Below are positions 11,827 to 22,308 of a stretch of 64,000 bases of DNA, piece after piece. Source of the DNA: Corynespora cassiicola (lineage: Eukaryota; Ascomycota; Dothideomycetes; Pleosporales; Corynesporascaceae); assembly GCA_022059125.1 (NCBI GenBank), contig JAEUWY010000008.1:1798001-1862000 (forward strand), in the 5' to 3' direction. Position numbers and translations under genes: made by a program. How positions within the stretch are numbered: position 1 is the stretch's first letter; every line of letters begins with the position of its first letter. The notes below the pieces were generated by a model. The model searched no databases and was not told where the DNA came from. It saw only the letters and a list, made by a program, of their open reading frames with translations.

Positions 11827-12795
11827 ATGGCGGGAAATCCTCTGCACCTCTGCCTTGAGCCGTCTAGCCAGCAGCTTTCAAATACGCTTAAGCCCCATGC
11901 AAGTGAGCCTCGCCCATCTCTCGCACCTTTTCCTACGCGCATATTCCGTCCCAAGTGCACCTCGATGCTCTTCGCAACAGATGCCGCTAGGTGGCGGGCC
12001 CTCACTATCCGGGATCCAGCCGCCAACGGCCATTTCGTCTACTCAGTCAAATCAACCAACTGCTATTGCAGACCAACCTGCCCTGGTCGGCTAGCCAGAC
12101 GCGCGAATGTTGGTTTTTTTCACACTGCGAAGGAAGCCGAAGCGGCAGGTTTTCGAGCCTGCAAGCGGTGCAAGCCTGATAGCGACATCGTCGACGACCC
12201 GCAGGAGCGCGCTGTTACGAAAGCACTCAACATCATCGACAAAGCCGTAAAGGAGAACACTGTCAAGGCCTTCCGTTTGCAAGACCTGGCAAAACATGTT
12301 GGGCTGACGCCGAGATACTTCCATAAAATCTTCAAGGACAAGCTTGGAATGACTCCGAAAGAATACACAAATGCGATGATGGACAATACAACGCCGCTCA
12401 ATTCATGCTCGAGCATGAGCCCCGTGGATACTGCAATGCTGAATAATGGTAATATCAACTTCAACGACCTATTGGGCTTCAGCCTCGATCCAAGCTTTAC
12501 CTCAGGCGCTGCCTTTGCCAACGGCGGAGGGCATTTGATACCTGGGACTGAACATGGTATTGATGGACAAATTCATTCATGGCTAGGCTACGAAACTTTC
12601 ATACCAAACGGACCAGAACCGGTCACAGACCTTGCGCCAGATTCTGACTTCTTCAATGCCGGTGCGACAGCTGCAGCATCTACATTCGAGCTTGATGCGG
12701 CTCTTGTTCTAAGTGAATCGATCCCAACTATGGTTTTCGCAGACGCTTATCCCCGTGAAAAGACCATGGGTGGAGACATCAAAGGATGTATATAG
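11827..12795 (+). CDS. Ada-type metal-binding / AraC-HTH regulator
   Basis: 322 aa, intronless. Residues about 49-120 match the N-terminal domain of bacterial Ada, which accepts methyl groups from DNA phosphotriesters. The four zinc ligands are present: Cys81 and Cys85 in CRPTC, and Cys112 and Cys115 in CKRC. Cys81 is the equivalent of E. coli Ada Cys38, the methyl acceptor. An AraC-type helix-turn-helix follows at about 127-185 (LQDLAKHVGLTPRYFHKIFK, then MTPKEY). There is no C-terminal O6-methylguanine transferase domain; the last 130 residues are unique and acidic. Such Ada-AraC proteins occur across ascomycetes and probably descend from bacterial genes. Predicted role: methylation-activated transcriptional response to alkylation. 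The ATG at 11827 opens the frame; a second in-frame ATG at 11965 lies just before the Ada domain and could be the real start. Confidence 0.85.
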   Translation: MAGNPLHLCLEPSSQQLSNTLKPHASEPRPSLAPFPTRIFRPKCTSMLFATDAARWRALTIRDPAANGHFVYSVKSTNCYCRPTCPGRLARRANVGFFHTAKEAEAAGFRACKRCKPDSDIVDDPQERAVTKALNIIDKAVKENTVKAFRLQDLAKHVGLTPRYFHKIFKDKLGMTPKEYTNAMMDNTTPLNSCSSMSPVDTAMLNNGNINFNDLLGFSLDPSFTSGAAFANGGGHLIPGTEHGIDGQIHSWLGYETFIPNGPEPVTDLAPDSDFFNAGATAAASTFELDAALVLSESIPTMVFADAYPREKTMGGDIKGCI

Positions 12796-15700
12796 AGTTT
12801 GTATTCACGCAAATTTTATCCTGAGGATTAGTTCGCACTGCGGACGCCCACTGTATCGACGAACCAGAAGAGTGCATCCGCATACCGCAGATATTATCTT
12901 GCCCAGGGACTGTATCGCAGGAAGGTCCATCAATTATATGAGCCATCCACGCAAGACAATCGCATTGCAGATATCAACGACGATATTTGGTAGCGTAATA
13001 ACATAGGCGGTGGAACATGCTTCAGGCTTTCGACTCGTGTAAAAAGCGCGGGCGCATAAACGGTGCTTGAACTTGGTGATTGTCAGCGCGTTTTCGCAAA
13101 GATCAAAGGTCAAAAGCTTGGGAATGCAACTCTCTCAGAAGACCTAATTATAAGCATCGACGGCGTAGCATTTGTCGATGCTAGCCATACCTTTTCCGGC
13201 TCTTCCTAAAGTATTATGGTCGATGTTGACTTCATCATTTGAGTGCAAAGGGAGCGGATTTGAAGAAAGTAGGATACGTACATGGTACACGACGGAATGG
13301 CAATCCGAGTGCCGGCTGTGCATTAGCTGGGGTGCATGGTAGCTGCGCAGAAGAGTTTGAGCCACCCAGTCGGACAGAATGTGGGTTGCGCAGACAAGTG
13401 CAGGCTTCGGGAATGATAGAAGAAAGAAAAGGTGATTGAAAGTTTTGAGGGTTAGAAAACGCCAAGGATTCTAGTGTTAGCGAGGCGCCAGGCCACATGC
13501 GATTAGCGCGTCTCCGCACCCTAAGGCTCCTGAGGTGCAAGGTTTGGATTAGCGACAAATACACCACTTTAATCACGCGTTGGCCTTTCAGTTTCTCTCG
13601 CAGCGGATCCAACACACCTGATATTCAGTCAGGAACATAGCTGGTGGAAACAAAACTTATGAGTTGAGCGTGTTGTCAGAGCTTGAAGGTGCCTTAATTC
13701 TTCTATAGCAATAGCTTCATCTTCACCTATCATACTTTTTTTTTTGGATGGAGCTCGAGTGTATCGTTGATACATAATACATGTTGAGATAGAGTAATCA
13801 CTCTCAATAATTAGCTCCGGGGAGAGATATTGTGGCAATCTTGAACTCATTGAGATGGATTAAATAAGCATCGGTAACATAAAAGTCCGCAACAGAATCT
13901 GTGGCTTCTCTCGCTATGGGTTTGGTTTCTTTTAAAAAAAAACTTTAGGTACCTTGTGTGCAATTTTTTTTTAACAAAAAGTGCCGTACTATGAGTCGTT
14001 CCTGTGTTCTTCTTCGAAATCCATCAGACTCGCGAACACCCCCAAAGTTATCCGAGTGAATGCAACTAACCAGTCAGCCCTGAATGCTCTCGTATCCAGG
14101 GGCCTCGACCGTTAGGCCCGAGTATTGCCAAGCATGGCGGTAAGTATCCACGCGCCATTCTATGGCAGGGTACAGTCGCCCGTGGCGACCATTTCTCACG
14201 TGTCAAACTCACAGTTGGGGCGCAAAGATGTTTCAATTCGTCGTTAGAATGTACCTGAGAAGCATGGCTAGAATGATCAAATGGAAAGGTCATTTAGTCC
14301 CACATTTTTACCGTGGTCCCGAGGCAGCGATCTTTGGCTGAGTTCTTCCTACTCCAGAGATTCAAACCCCTTAGCTTCTGGCAGCCGTTTGTTACTTCTC
14401 TGAACATAAGTAAACACAAATGAAAGAGTCTAGATTTGAGGAGCTGCAATCATAGCTCACTGCTGGTGGGCTCGGGAGATCGTCAACACTCGCTTCCCCC
14501 GGACCGCTTCGGATCTTCCGTGGACGCCTGAGCGGCGACAGTCACCTTTTCTTCGCATGAAAGAGGCGAGAGCAACCTGCGTGCTACCATTTTTAGAGAT
14601 ATTCATCGGCCAGGGAAACATTATGAGGCAACTAAGATAGCACATTCGTCGAATAGGGCCCTGGAAGCGAAGTATCGCGCCATACCAAGGCCCCAATGTG
14701 AATCGATCCACACAGTGTAAAAGGCGGCAACGGGAGGCTTCGTAAAGCCGGGTACTCAGTGCAACCATTCCCTTTTCAAATAACCAAATCGCCGTTTAGG
14801 TCTTCTTGAGACACGAAGGGCTAGATGCATTGCTTGCGTTAGCCTTGCGCTAGGTCAAACTCAGCTGGCTGTCATGCTGCCTGACAACTGACAACTGGCC
14901 GGGTGGAAGTCGGCAGTTTCAACTACAGTCGAGGAGCTTCCAGAGAGCGGATGTTGGCACGTACTCTCGAAATGGAGTGAGCCTCTGCGATGTCGGTCAC
15001 GTTTCAAGAATCCCGCGCGGGCAGCGCTCGGAATCACTTGCCGTCCTCGGACGGTTTCTTAGCTCTGGGACGACGCTCGGGTTGTCGTGATAGCAACAAT
15101 CATGGCGATTTTGGAGGGCAGGATGCGAAGAATACACGCTAGTGACCAATGCGAAATGCGTAGGAATCTTTGGCTGATGCGAGACCAATGTAGCCGCTTT
15201 CGGCTTGTGGTAAACGGCATATGGTCAGATCCAACACAACACTTCCTCGATCCAAGCTCATCCTCGACATCCATCTAGAAGCCTTGCTTATCGACAAGCT
15301 TCCGCGAAGTTGTCGGATTTTAGCATGCATCTTGGCAAATGCAAGCCACCTATTGAATGTGGCTTCTCTCTGACTCGAAGGCCCCGGTGTGTTGAACCTG
15401 TGCGGATGTCCATGGCTCGGACGCGGGCTGCGGCCGTCTGGATGCCCGCCATCTCCAGCGCCTTCCCCTGTAATTCCACACCTCGCTTGACAAGACAGGA
15501 GAGACGGCGGATGTTGGCGGTTTGACATGGCCAGTCGGGTCTATCGTGATCAAGGGGTATGTTGTACCAGACCATTCATGCGTCTCTCTTGCCCTGATCG
15601 GACAGAGATCAGCCCTTTCTGACGAGACAAAAAAGGGCCTAAAAACACCCCGCAACCTGGGGCGAATTCTGGGGCGAACTCAGGGCCTTTGTGAAAGGCT

Positions 15701-16650
15701 TCTCGCATACAAGTGCGCGAATACGGGATCTCAACAGGGATAGGGCATTTGGATCACTGCCTATTGGAGTAAGTGTATAAGCTCAAGGCCCAACGACCAG
15801 GTCAAGCCTCTCGAAGCGTCCATCTGACTCTTGTCCAAGGGAACACACTGTACGAGGCTCAACCCGGGCTGTGGGGGCGCGGCCACGGACCTTGTCGCCG
15901 ACAGCATGGTGAATATATCCCGCGCATCCAGCAATTCGCTTGCCAGGCCCTTTTCTGCAGGAGAGCTGTAGCCCCATGCATTTCGGCTTTGGGCGGGCGC
16001 ACAAGTCTCGCCTCGGATCCGGTACTCGGTAATGGCGCCTTGTGCCAACTCGGCGGGCTGCTCGGTAGCACGTTAGGGCTGCCTATCTCACGAGGCGGCT
16101 GAAGGTGGCACATCGGTCAGGGTGCCATCTACATCGCTCGTGTACCACCGTCACTGGTTGGCAGCGCGCGTCACGTGGAGGCCCCCGCTAGACAGGGTTT
16201 AGCGGCAGCTTGGACTTCCAGTCCAGACCCGCTCCTCCAGCTACACCTCCCTCACGACTCCGCGTCCTCCCCCCACACATCTCAGTTGCCATAGTAGACG
16301 CCGTCGTCGCGTGGCGCCAGTCTCCCGTCCCGCGTGTACGAGAATTCGCTCTTCTCACCAATCAATCCATTCCAGCAGCACTATTTTTAATCGCGAGCCA
16401 TCCTAGCGCATCGTCTCCCATCACTTCCCTTCCTCAGCCTGCCACAAGCTCGTTTTCCCTCCTGCCTTCCTGTCTCCTGCACCTGGGTCTTGTCACTTGC
16501 CATGTCTTCGACGCCTTCTACCATGCACACACCAGCACTTGGGCCAAGGGCTATTGTCTGTCGTGCATGCTGTCATCCCATGTTTCAGCTGTGAAGGCCA
16601 GCCTCAGCCCACTCTGTCAAATGCCAGAAAATTTTAGCGCCCCAAACCTC

Positions 16651-16671
16651 TTCTTCTTCTTCTTCTTCTTC
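16651..16671 (+). repeat. (TTC)7 microsatellite
   Basis: Seven uninterrupted TTC units, seen directly. It lies in a gene-free stretch, so a coding effect is unlikely. Confidence 0.9.
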
Positions 16672-17279
16672 GGTGACCTCGCCTTCCTTCTCCTTATTCG
16701 TGCAGCGGATCGGAAGGAATCCGGCTTGCAGTCGTGCCTAAACTTTGTAGCCTTCTCCGCCCAATCTTGGCACCATCGCTTGGCATTTTGACATAGACAA
16801 AGAAATACCATTCCTGGCAAACATGCCATTACTGTCCGCTTTATTAAAGTCATGAAATCGCCGACTATCGTACCTAGACTGCCTCTACTGACATCCCAAG
16901 AATTAGAACCGCATGTATTACTGGGTCCCTCTCACCATTGGTCTTGTGCATACGAGAGGTTGCCGGGCCAGAACAAATCGTCTGGCACAAGCTTTCCAAG
17001 CCATGCTCGGGCGTGGCTTTTACCGCCTGATATGGCGGCCAGATACGGGAGCTACTCCATCCGGTGTTCAGAGACCATGATTCCGACCGACCATATTCCT
17101 CCACAGCCACAAACAACGCACTAATCCAGTCCCATGCCAATAGCTTGCCGGGGACTTGGAGAAAATTCCCAGACTAATGCGGATATCTGAAAACCCTAGA
17201 CTGCTCGAGAACTACTACAGGGGTGGGCATGAGCTACCGTGGAGCGAGCATGGCTATACCTGCCTGGACATTGCTTTGA

Positions 17280-17285
17280 TATAAA
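17280..17285 (+). promoter_or_regulatory. TATA box of the multicopper oxidase gene
   Basis: TATAAA located 116 nt upstream of the multicopper oxidase ATG, a plausible distance for a regulated fungal gene. Confidence 0.45.
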
Positions 17286-17400
17286 TGCCGACCATGGCCA
17301 TCGACTCAAATCCACATCTGTCAAGCTGTCCCGATCATCCAGAGGTGACTTCAAGAGGGCATTTCCACAAGTCTTTGTATAACTTATCTTCGCCTCCACC

Positions 17401-19364
17401 ATGAAGCGCTTTCTTTCGGCTGCGGCCGCCTCTCTCCTGGCACTCCAGGCCCTCGCCGGTGATGACAAATGGTTAAGTCCGGAATATAAGCAGATATTCC
17501 AGAATCCTTTGCCTTTTCCTCCAGATAAGAAACCGAAAAGGTAGTCTGTTACCCATCCTGCACGTGGATTGTGTGCTGACTTTCCCATCAGCACTTATTA
17601 CAACGAGACCACCAAACAGTCCATCGATTACTACGAAGTCCATGTCTCTCCATTTGAGCAGCAGGTATATCCTGGCCTCAGGAAAGCCCAACTAGTAGGC
17701 TATGATGGCATATCGCCAGGGCCAACATTTCGTGTGGAAAAGGGCCGCGAAGCAGTCGTGCGGTTCATCAACAACGCTTCCTCTGCCTTTTCTGTCCACC
17801 TACACGGATCATACAGTAAGGTTTGCGATACGCTTTAGGCTTGCCGATGCTAACAGTTTCAGGCCGCGCGCCGTTTGATGGCTGGGCCGAGGATGTGACT
17901 GAGCCTGGGCAGTACAAGGATTACTGTAAGCTTCACGATAGTCCTGTATCATTCTGGCAGCCTCTGATTTCCATAGACTATCCAAATCAGCAAAGCGCAC
18001 GGACATTATGGTATCATGACCATGCAATCCACCACACAGCTGAGAACGCATACTATGGTCAAGCAGGCTTTTATATCCTCCATGATCCTGCTGAAGATGC
18101 TCTGAACCTGCCTGCAGGCAGTTATGACCTTCCTCTTGCTCTGGCTGCGAAGCAGTACAACAGCGACGGTACGCTCTTCACCCCAGCAAGCGAGACGACC
18201 TCCCTGTATGGTGATGTCATCCATGTTAATGGCCAACCTTGGCCGTTTCACAAGGTCGAGCCTCGCAAATATAGGTTGAGATTCCTGGATACATCGATCA
18301 GTCGCGCTTTCAAGCTTACCTTCGACGCTGACGGTGGGAAGAAGGTGCCGTTCCACGTCATCGCCAGTGATGCGGGCCTTCTCACCAAACCAGTTCAGAG
18401 CGACAACTTGGAAATTTCCATGGCCGAAAGATGGGAGATCGTCATCGACTTTTCTCAATATGCTGGCAAGAATATCACTGTAAAGAACGCACGGGATGTC
18501 CAAGCTGATGAGGACTACAATTCTACGGACAAGGTTATGCGCTTTGTTGTCGGAAAGGATGTCACAAGCCAGCAAGGAAACGGCAATTTACCCTCATCCC
18601 TTCGCAACATTCCTTTCCCTCCCAAAAAGAGCGGCGTGGATCGCAGATTCAAGTTTGAACGCCAGAATGGGGAGTGGAAGGTCAACGGCGTCACATTCTC
18701 GGACGTTAAGAATCGCATTCTAGCCAAACCTGAGCGTGGACAAGTGGAGATCTGGGAGCTCGAGAATTCATCTGGGGGATGGTCTCATCCCGTTCATATC
18801 CATTTGGTGGATTTCCAGATCCTTTCTCGTACCAAAGGCAAGCGAGGTGTTCTCCCATACGAAAAGGAAGGCCTGAAGGATGTCGTGCTGCTTGGAACAA
18901 ATGAAGTTGTTCAAGTCATCGCCCGGTATGCGCCCTGGGACGGCGTTTACATGTTCCACTGCCATAACCTCATCCACGAGGATCACGACATGATGGCCGC
19001 CTTTAACATCACAGAGCTTTCCAATTGGGGGTATCCCGAGACTACGCGCTTTATCGATCCTATGGAAAGCACTTACCGATCCAAGGATATTGATGATCGC
19101 GACTTTGAAGAGGAACATATCCAAGAAAAGCTGCGAGACTTCTATTTGATGGATGCGTACAAGGACGCCGACAAGATCGAAGAGGCTTTGGTTTCTTATT
19201 GGGCGAACGGTGGACCGAAGCAGACACCATCGCCTACGCCCACACCTACACTGGCGCCAGGATCGAGCACTCTGGTGACCACCACAATTACTGCTAGGCC
19301 AACAACGACGAGCACAAGGAAAAACGACGACAGCAAAAAGACTACTACTAAAAAGAGATCATGA
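17401..19364 (+). CDS. Secreted multicopper oxidase, bilirubin-oxidase/laccase-like
   Basis: Three exons (17401-17540, 17592-17815, 17863-19364; introns 51 and 47 nt), 621 aa. Residues 1-19 (MKRFLSAAAASLLALQALA) form a signal peptide. All copper motifs are present: HLHG (His116, His118), WYHDH (His173, His175), HPVHIH (His430, His433, His435) and HCHNLIHEDHDM (His487-Met498). The type-1 copper ligands are His430, Cys488, His493 and Met498; a methionine axial ligand is typical of bilirubin oxidases. The downstream RAPFDGWAED after the first copper motif is also characteristic of that group. The last 50 residues are Thr/Pro/Ser-rich and end in a lysine-rich run, longer than usual and probably O-glycosylated. 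Substrate (phenols, bilirubin-like or metal ions) cannot be told from sequence. Confidence 0.92.
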
Positions 19365-19663
19365 TGCAACGATCGGCAAGTAATTCTAACCAGGCGTTAC
19401 GGATTGTACATACGGGGTTGCATACAGCAACATCTAGAAGTTTTACACATGGGATATATTCACAACATGCTCTGCGGAACTCTTGCTCGGTAACATGTTA
19501 TCTAATACACTCGCTCAGAATAATGTCAAATGTAATTTAATGTCCTATAAAACTTCAATGGGCTTTGTGCCACTTATGGCCAACATCCCGCCACGTATGA
19601 TCTTACTTGGCGGTTCTCAGTATACGCTAAGGGATTCAAGTCTCATTTATATAATTAAACATC
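19365..19663. other. Convergent 3' intergenic region
   Basis: AT-rich space between the multicopper oxidase stop codon and the 3' end of the minus-strand F-box gene. No gene seen. Confidence 0.5.
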
Positions 19664-20813
19664 TTAGTATGTCATAGACCACATATTGTTATCTAATTTA
19701 CTCCACCTCTTGACATATAACGTTCTAGTTTCGAAATCTTGGTGACCTTCTGTTACTATAGTCCCAGGGCCTCTCAGCCAAAGATAGACTGCAAACACCC
19801 CCTGATACCGAGCTCTCTCCATCGATTTCTCCCCATTGATAACCCTCACTTTTAGACCATCGTGGCGGATTCCTGTGTTCAGACGCACAATCCCCGCGAA
19901 GGACATTGAATCCATCTGATGCAGTGCATTTCCTGTTACCAGAATTCTTTTCCCACATCTTCGTGGCCATATTGAAGCCCTCGGTAGGCCTTGGAGAATA
20001 GTTCCATGTTTGATATGTCTGGATCTTGATCCTCGGTGTCTTCGACGTGAACCGACGCTGGCCGTCTTGTTTCCAAATCCGCTCTTCCCTTTCCACACGG
20101 TCTTCGATGCGATTGAACTTGGGGACAGCTTGTCCATAGGGAAAGTATTTGACCGTAGCAGTACAGCCACGAACGAGGCGCCCTTCAACAAGGTCCCAAA
20201 GCATGCCTAGAGTGACGTCTCCGTGGTAATCCTGGTGACCCGATCCGTCGGTAAACCTATGACAGTCATGGCCTTCTTGCTCGGTATTGTAACAATGAGC
20301 GTCTATCCAAGAGTGCCACCAGTCCAGTCGTCTGATGGGAGGCTGAGATACGAGCATTCTGCGCCAAGATGCTTCCCCGCGTGCGAAAGCCCTTCGCACG
20401 GCTGACTCGAGAGTCTGGCCATCTCGTGCAAAGGGTAGTTTCGAAATGTCATCATAGGTACACTCCTCGCCACCAGCAAGTTTCTCTAGCATGATTTTCG
20501 GTGGGTCATTTTCGTTAAGGGAGCTAGGTGCTAGAATGGGACCGAAATACTGGAAAAGCATCGGATTGATCTGAACCTCTCCTGCTTCCGGGTGACCTTT
20601 GTCTTGAGTTCTGGGTTCTTCTGATGTAAGAAAAAGTTTTTTCTGTAGTTTTTGGGATCCCTCTATGTGTATGTTCCATTGTCGACATACACGTGAACAA
20701 GTCAGGAGTGTTCGGATATCGGCGTTGTCAAACAATATGTCGACTAGTTCTCCAACGGAAAAGAAACGATTGCAGGCATCGAAGGTTGGTTCTCGATCTA
20801 TCGGCAACAGCAT
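19664..20813 (-). pseudogene. F-box protein gene with an apparent frameshift
   Basis: The frame from the ATG at 20813 encodes an F-box-like N terminus (FFSVGELVDILFDNADIRTLLTCSRVCRQWN in pieces: VGELVDILF then LLTCSRVCRQW), followed by a long conserved-looking region with DWWHSWIDAH, HQDYHGDVTLGMLWDLVEG and YFPYG. After about 19940 the frame turns into non-protein-like sequence and stops at 19725, while the next frame carries a convincing C terminus (SMSFAGIVRLNTGIRHDG, then GVFAVYLWLRGPGTI) and stops at 19664. The switch is equivalent to one extra base near 19920-19945. No splice pair of normal length explains it. This is either a recent frameshift mutation or a sequencing error; if corrected the protein would be about 380 aa. 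F-box proteins act as SCF ubiquitin-ligase substrate adaptors. A GTG lies upstream, but ATG at 20813 is the first proper start. Confidence 0.65.
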
Positions 20814-21755
20814 TTTTTTCTCTCGATTTGTTGACACGAGCTTTGAAAAACAATGAGCGGAGAAAAGAACACGAGAGATGCTGTGAATTTAAAAGGAGGC
20901 GAATCCCATGATCCCTTTCGGGCATGGTGTTCGGAAGGATTCAGGCAAAGACGCTAAAGAGCTGCAGCCTAGAATGGTCGTGAGCAGCTTCCCAATTTGC
21001 AGCGTCAAACAATGGATTCAAACCCCAGAACATCGAATCAAAGGCAGGCCAGGTATATAAAACATCGCAATGGTAATAGGGAAAGGATGGATACTGAGGT
21101 ATGGCTATGGAAAACATTGGTGCGTCATATTAGACCACATTGTTATCGGTAACAAGATTAGAATGCACTTTAAAGTGTGCGACTACTCTTAACCAATACA
21201 GGGTGTTCAAGGTCTGGTAGAAAAGTGCAAATGCTAGGTAATTTAACCATGACAAAAAGACTATAGGATTATCTATATCTGGGTCAGTTCTCGAGAATTT
21301 GCCGTTATCTGATGACTTCGTTATTTGTGAGCATGAGCGAGCTACTTAACATTTAAGTATTACCAAGTCAGTACGGGGGCTCCAAAGTGATACAGCGTGG
21401 ATTTTCTCTGGTTGTCTCTACCATGGCCACTGGTAATGGAAGGCTTTGTTTAATATTTACAAACAATATTCGGGGTGAAGGCAGCCCCCTGTTCCTTTAC
21501 GATACATATTCGCCAATTGGTAATCGTATTTACGAATCTATCGAAGCGGCACCTGGGCTTCTGTGATATTTACTGAGCCTCAGACATGACGTGATCTGAA
21601 CACTCCATATTGGGCATGACTCCGGTATTCATTATTACCGGCGAAAATACGAGATTAAATCCCCAAGTCATTGGCTCCACGACAACCTTTCAATGATCCT
21701 GTGATGCCCACGTCACGTCCCACGTTGCTTCCTTAGCAACTCCCTAGCTTTTCAC
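20814..21755. other. Intergenic, AT-rich
   Basis: About 940 bp with no supported gene. It contains the presumed promoter of the F-box gene at its left end. The middle (21.1-21.7 kb) is AT-rich with short decayed-looking open frames only. Confidence 0.5.
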
Positions 21756-22308
21756 TCAAGCCAGCTTCCTCCACCACAGCTCTCCTGTGTTTCCCCCGTC
21801 TCGCCGAGATTGAATGTGCAGCAGTGTGTCGTTGTTCTCCTTGATGATGGTGTAGTTTCTCCGTTGGCTGGTTCCTACCCACGCTGGGATGTTTGAAACA
21901 ATCAAGGGGCCGTGGAAGACTTGTCCATGCGTCTCGTTGGCCGGGATGGCGTCGCTCAGGGTAATTGGGCCAGCGTAGGCGAGAGAGTGCTTGCCAACTA
22001 GTGCCCACAGCTCATCTGGGTCTTCCGGGTTGAACGGGAAGGTCAGATTTTCGGGCCGAAGCTCGGGTTCTGTCGCCGCAAGAGTTGCGGACATATAACC
22101 GGTTTTGCTGTAAGTCAAGATGCCGATTGGGGCCTCGCCATATGCTCTATCGGGGACTGGAACACCATTGAAAGCACTAAGAAATGGGTCAATACCATAA
22201 CGACACAGTTGTCCGCGGCAAAGGGAGGGAAAAAAAAACTTACGAGCTTGTGTTGAGGAGGGTGTAAGTGCCAGCGAGGGCAGCAAAGATATCGGTTGCG
22301 TTCACCAT
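21756..22308 (-). CDS. Lipocalin-like domain protein, 161 aa
   Basis: Two exons, 22308-22244 and 22176-21756, with a 67-nt intron. The protein begins MVNATDIFAALAGTYTLLNT, continues with FNGVPVP...YGEAPIGILTYSKTGYMSATLAA and ends GELWWRKLA. The pattern of an AGTYxLLNT opening strand, then PxGxLxYxxxGYMSA, is that of the fungal/bacterial Lipocalin_5-type family (PF13924). These are small beta-barrel proteins of uncertain function, sometimes linked to secondary metabolism or ligand binding. No signal peptide is visible, so it is probably cytosolic. No biosynthetic cluster genes surround it here. Confidence 0.75.

Larger units (their letters stand above)
12796..17400. other. 4.6-kb stretch without a recognisable gene
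   Basis: No family, spliced gene or mobile-element protein could be recognised on either strand. The left part (13.6-14.1 kb) is AT-rich with homopolymer T/A runs. The part from about 15.1 to 16.1 kb is GC-rich and open in several frames on both strands, which reflects low stop-codon density rather than one clear gene. The last kilobase should contain the multicopper oxidase promoter. Confidence 0.5.

Noticed and set aside
14340..14380. TTCAAACCCC-type sequence resembling a tRNA T-arm
   Set aside because: No matching acceptor, D or anticodon stems could be formed around it. A similar hit near 21015 fails for the same reason. No tRNA gene is supported in the window.
14457..16113. Multiple 70-130-codon open frames on both strands
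   Set aside because: They overlap in competing frames, lack good starts and show no recognisable domain; treated as chance open frames in GC-rich DNA.
16210..16791. 193-codon plus-strand open frame
   Set aside because: Begins at TTG, is low complexity (Ser/Pro/Leu) and includes the TTC microsatellite as poly-Phe; no sign of a real protein.
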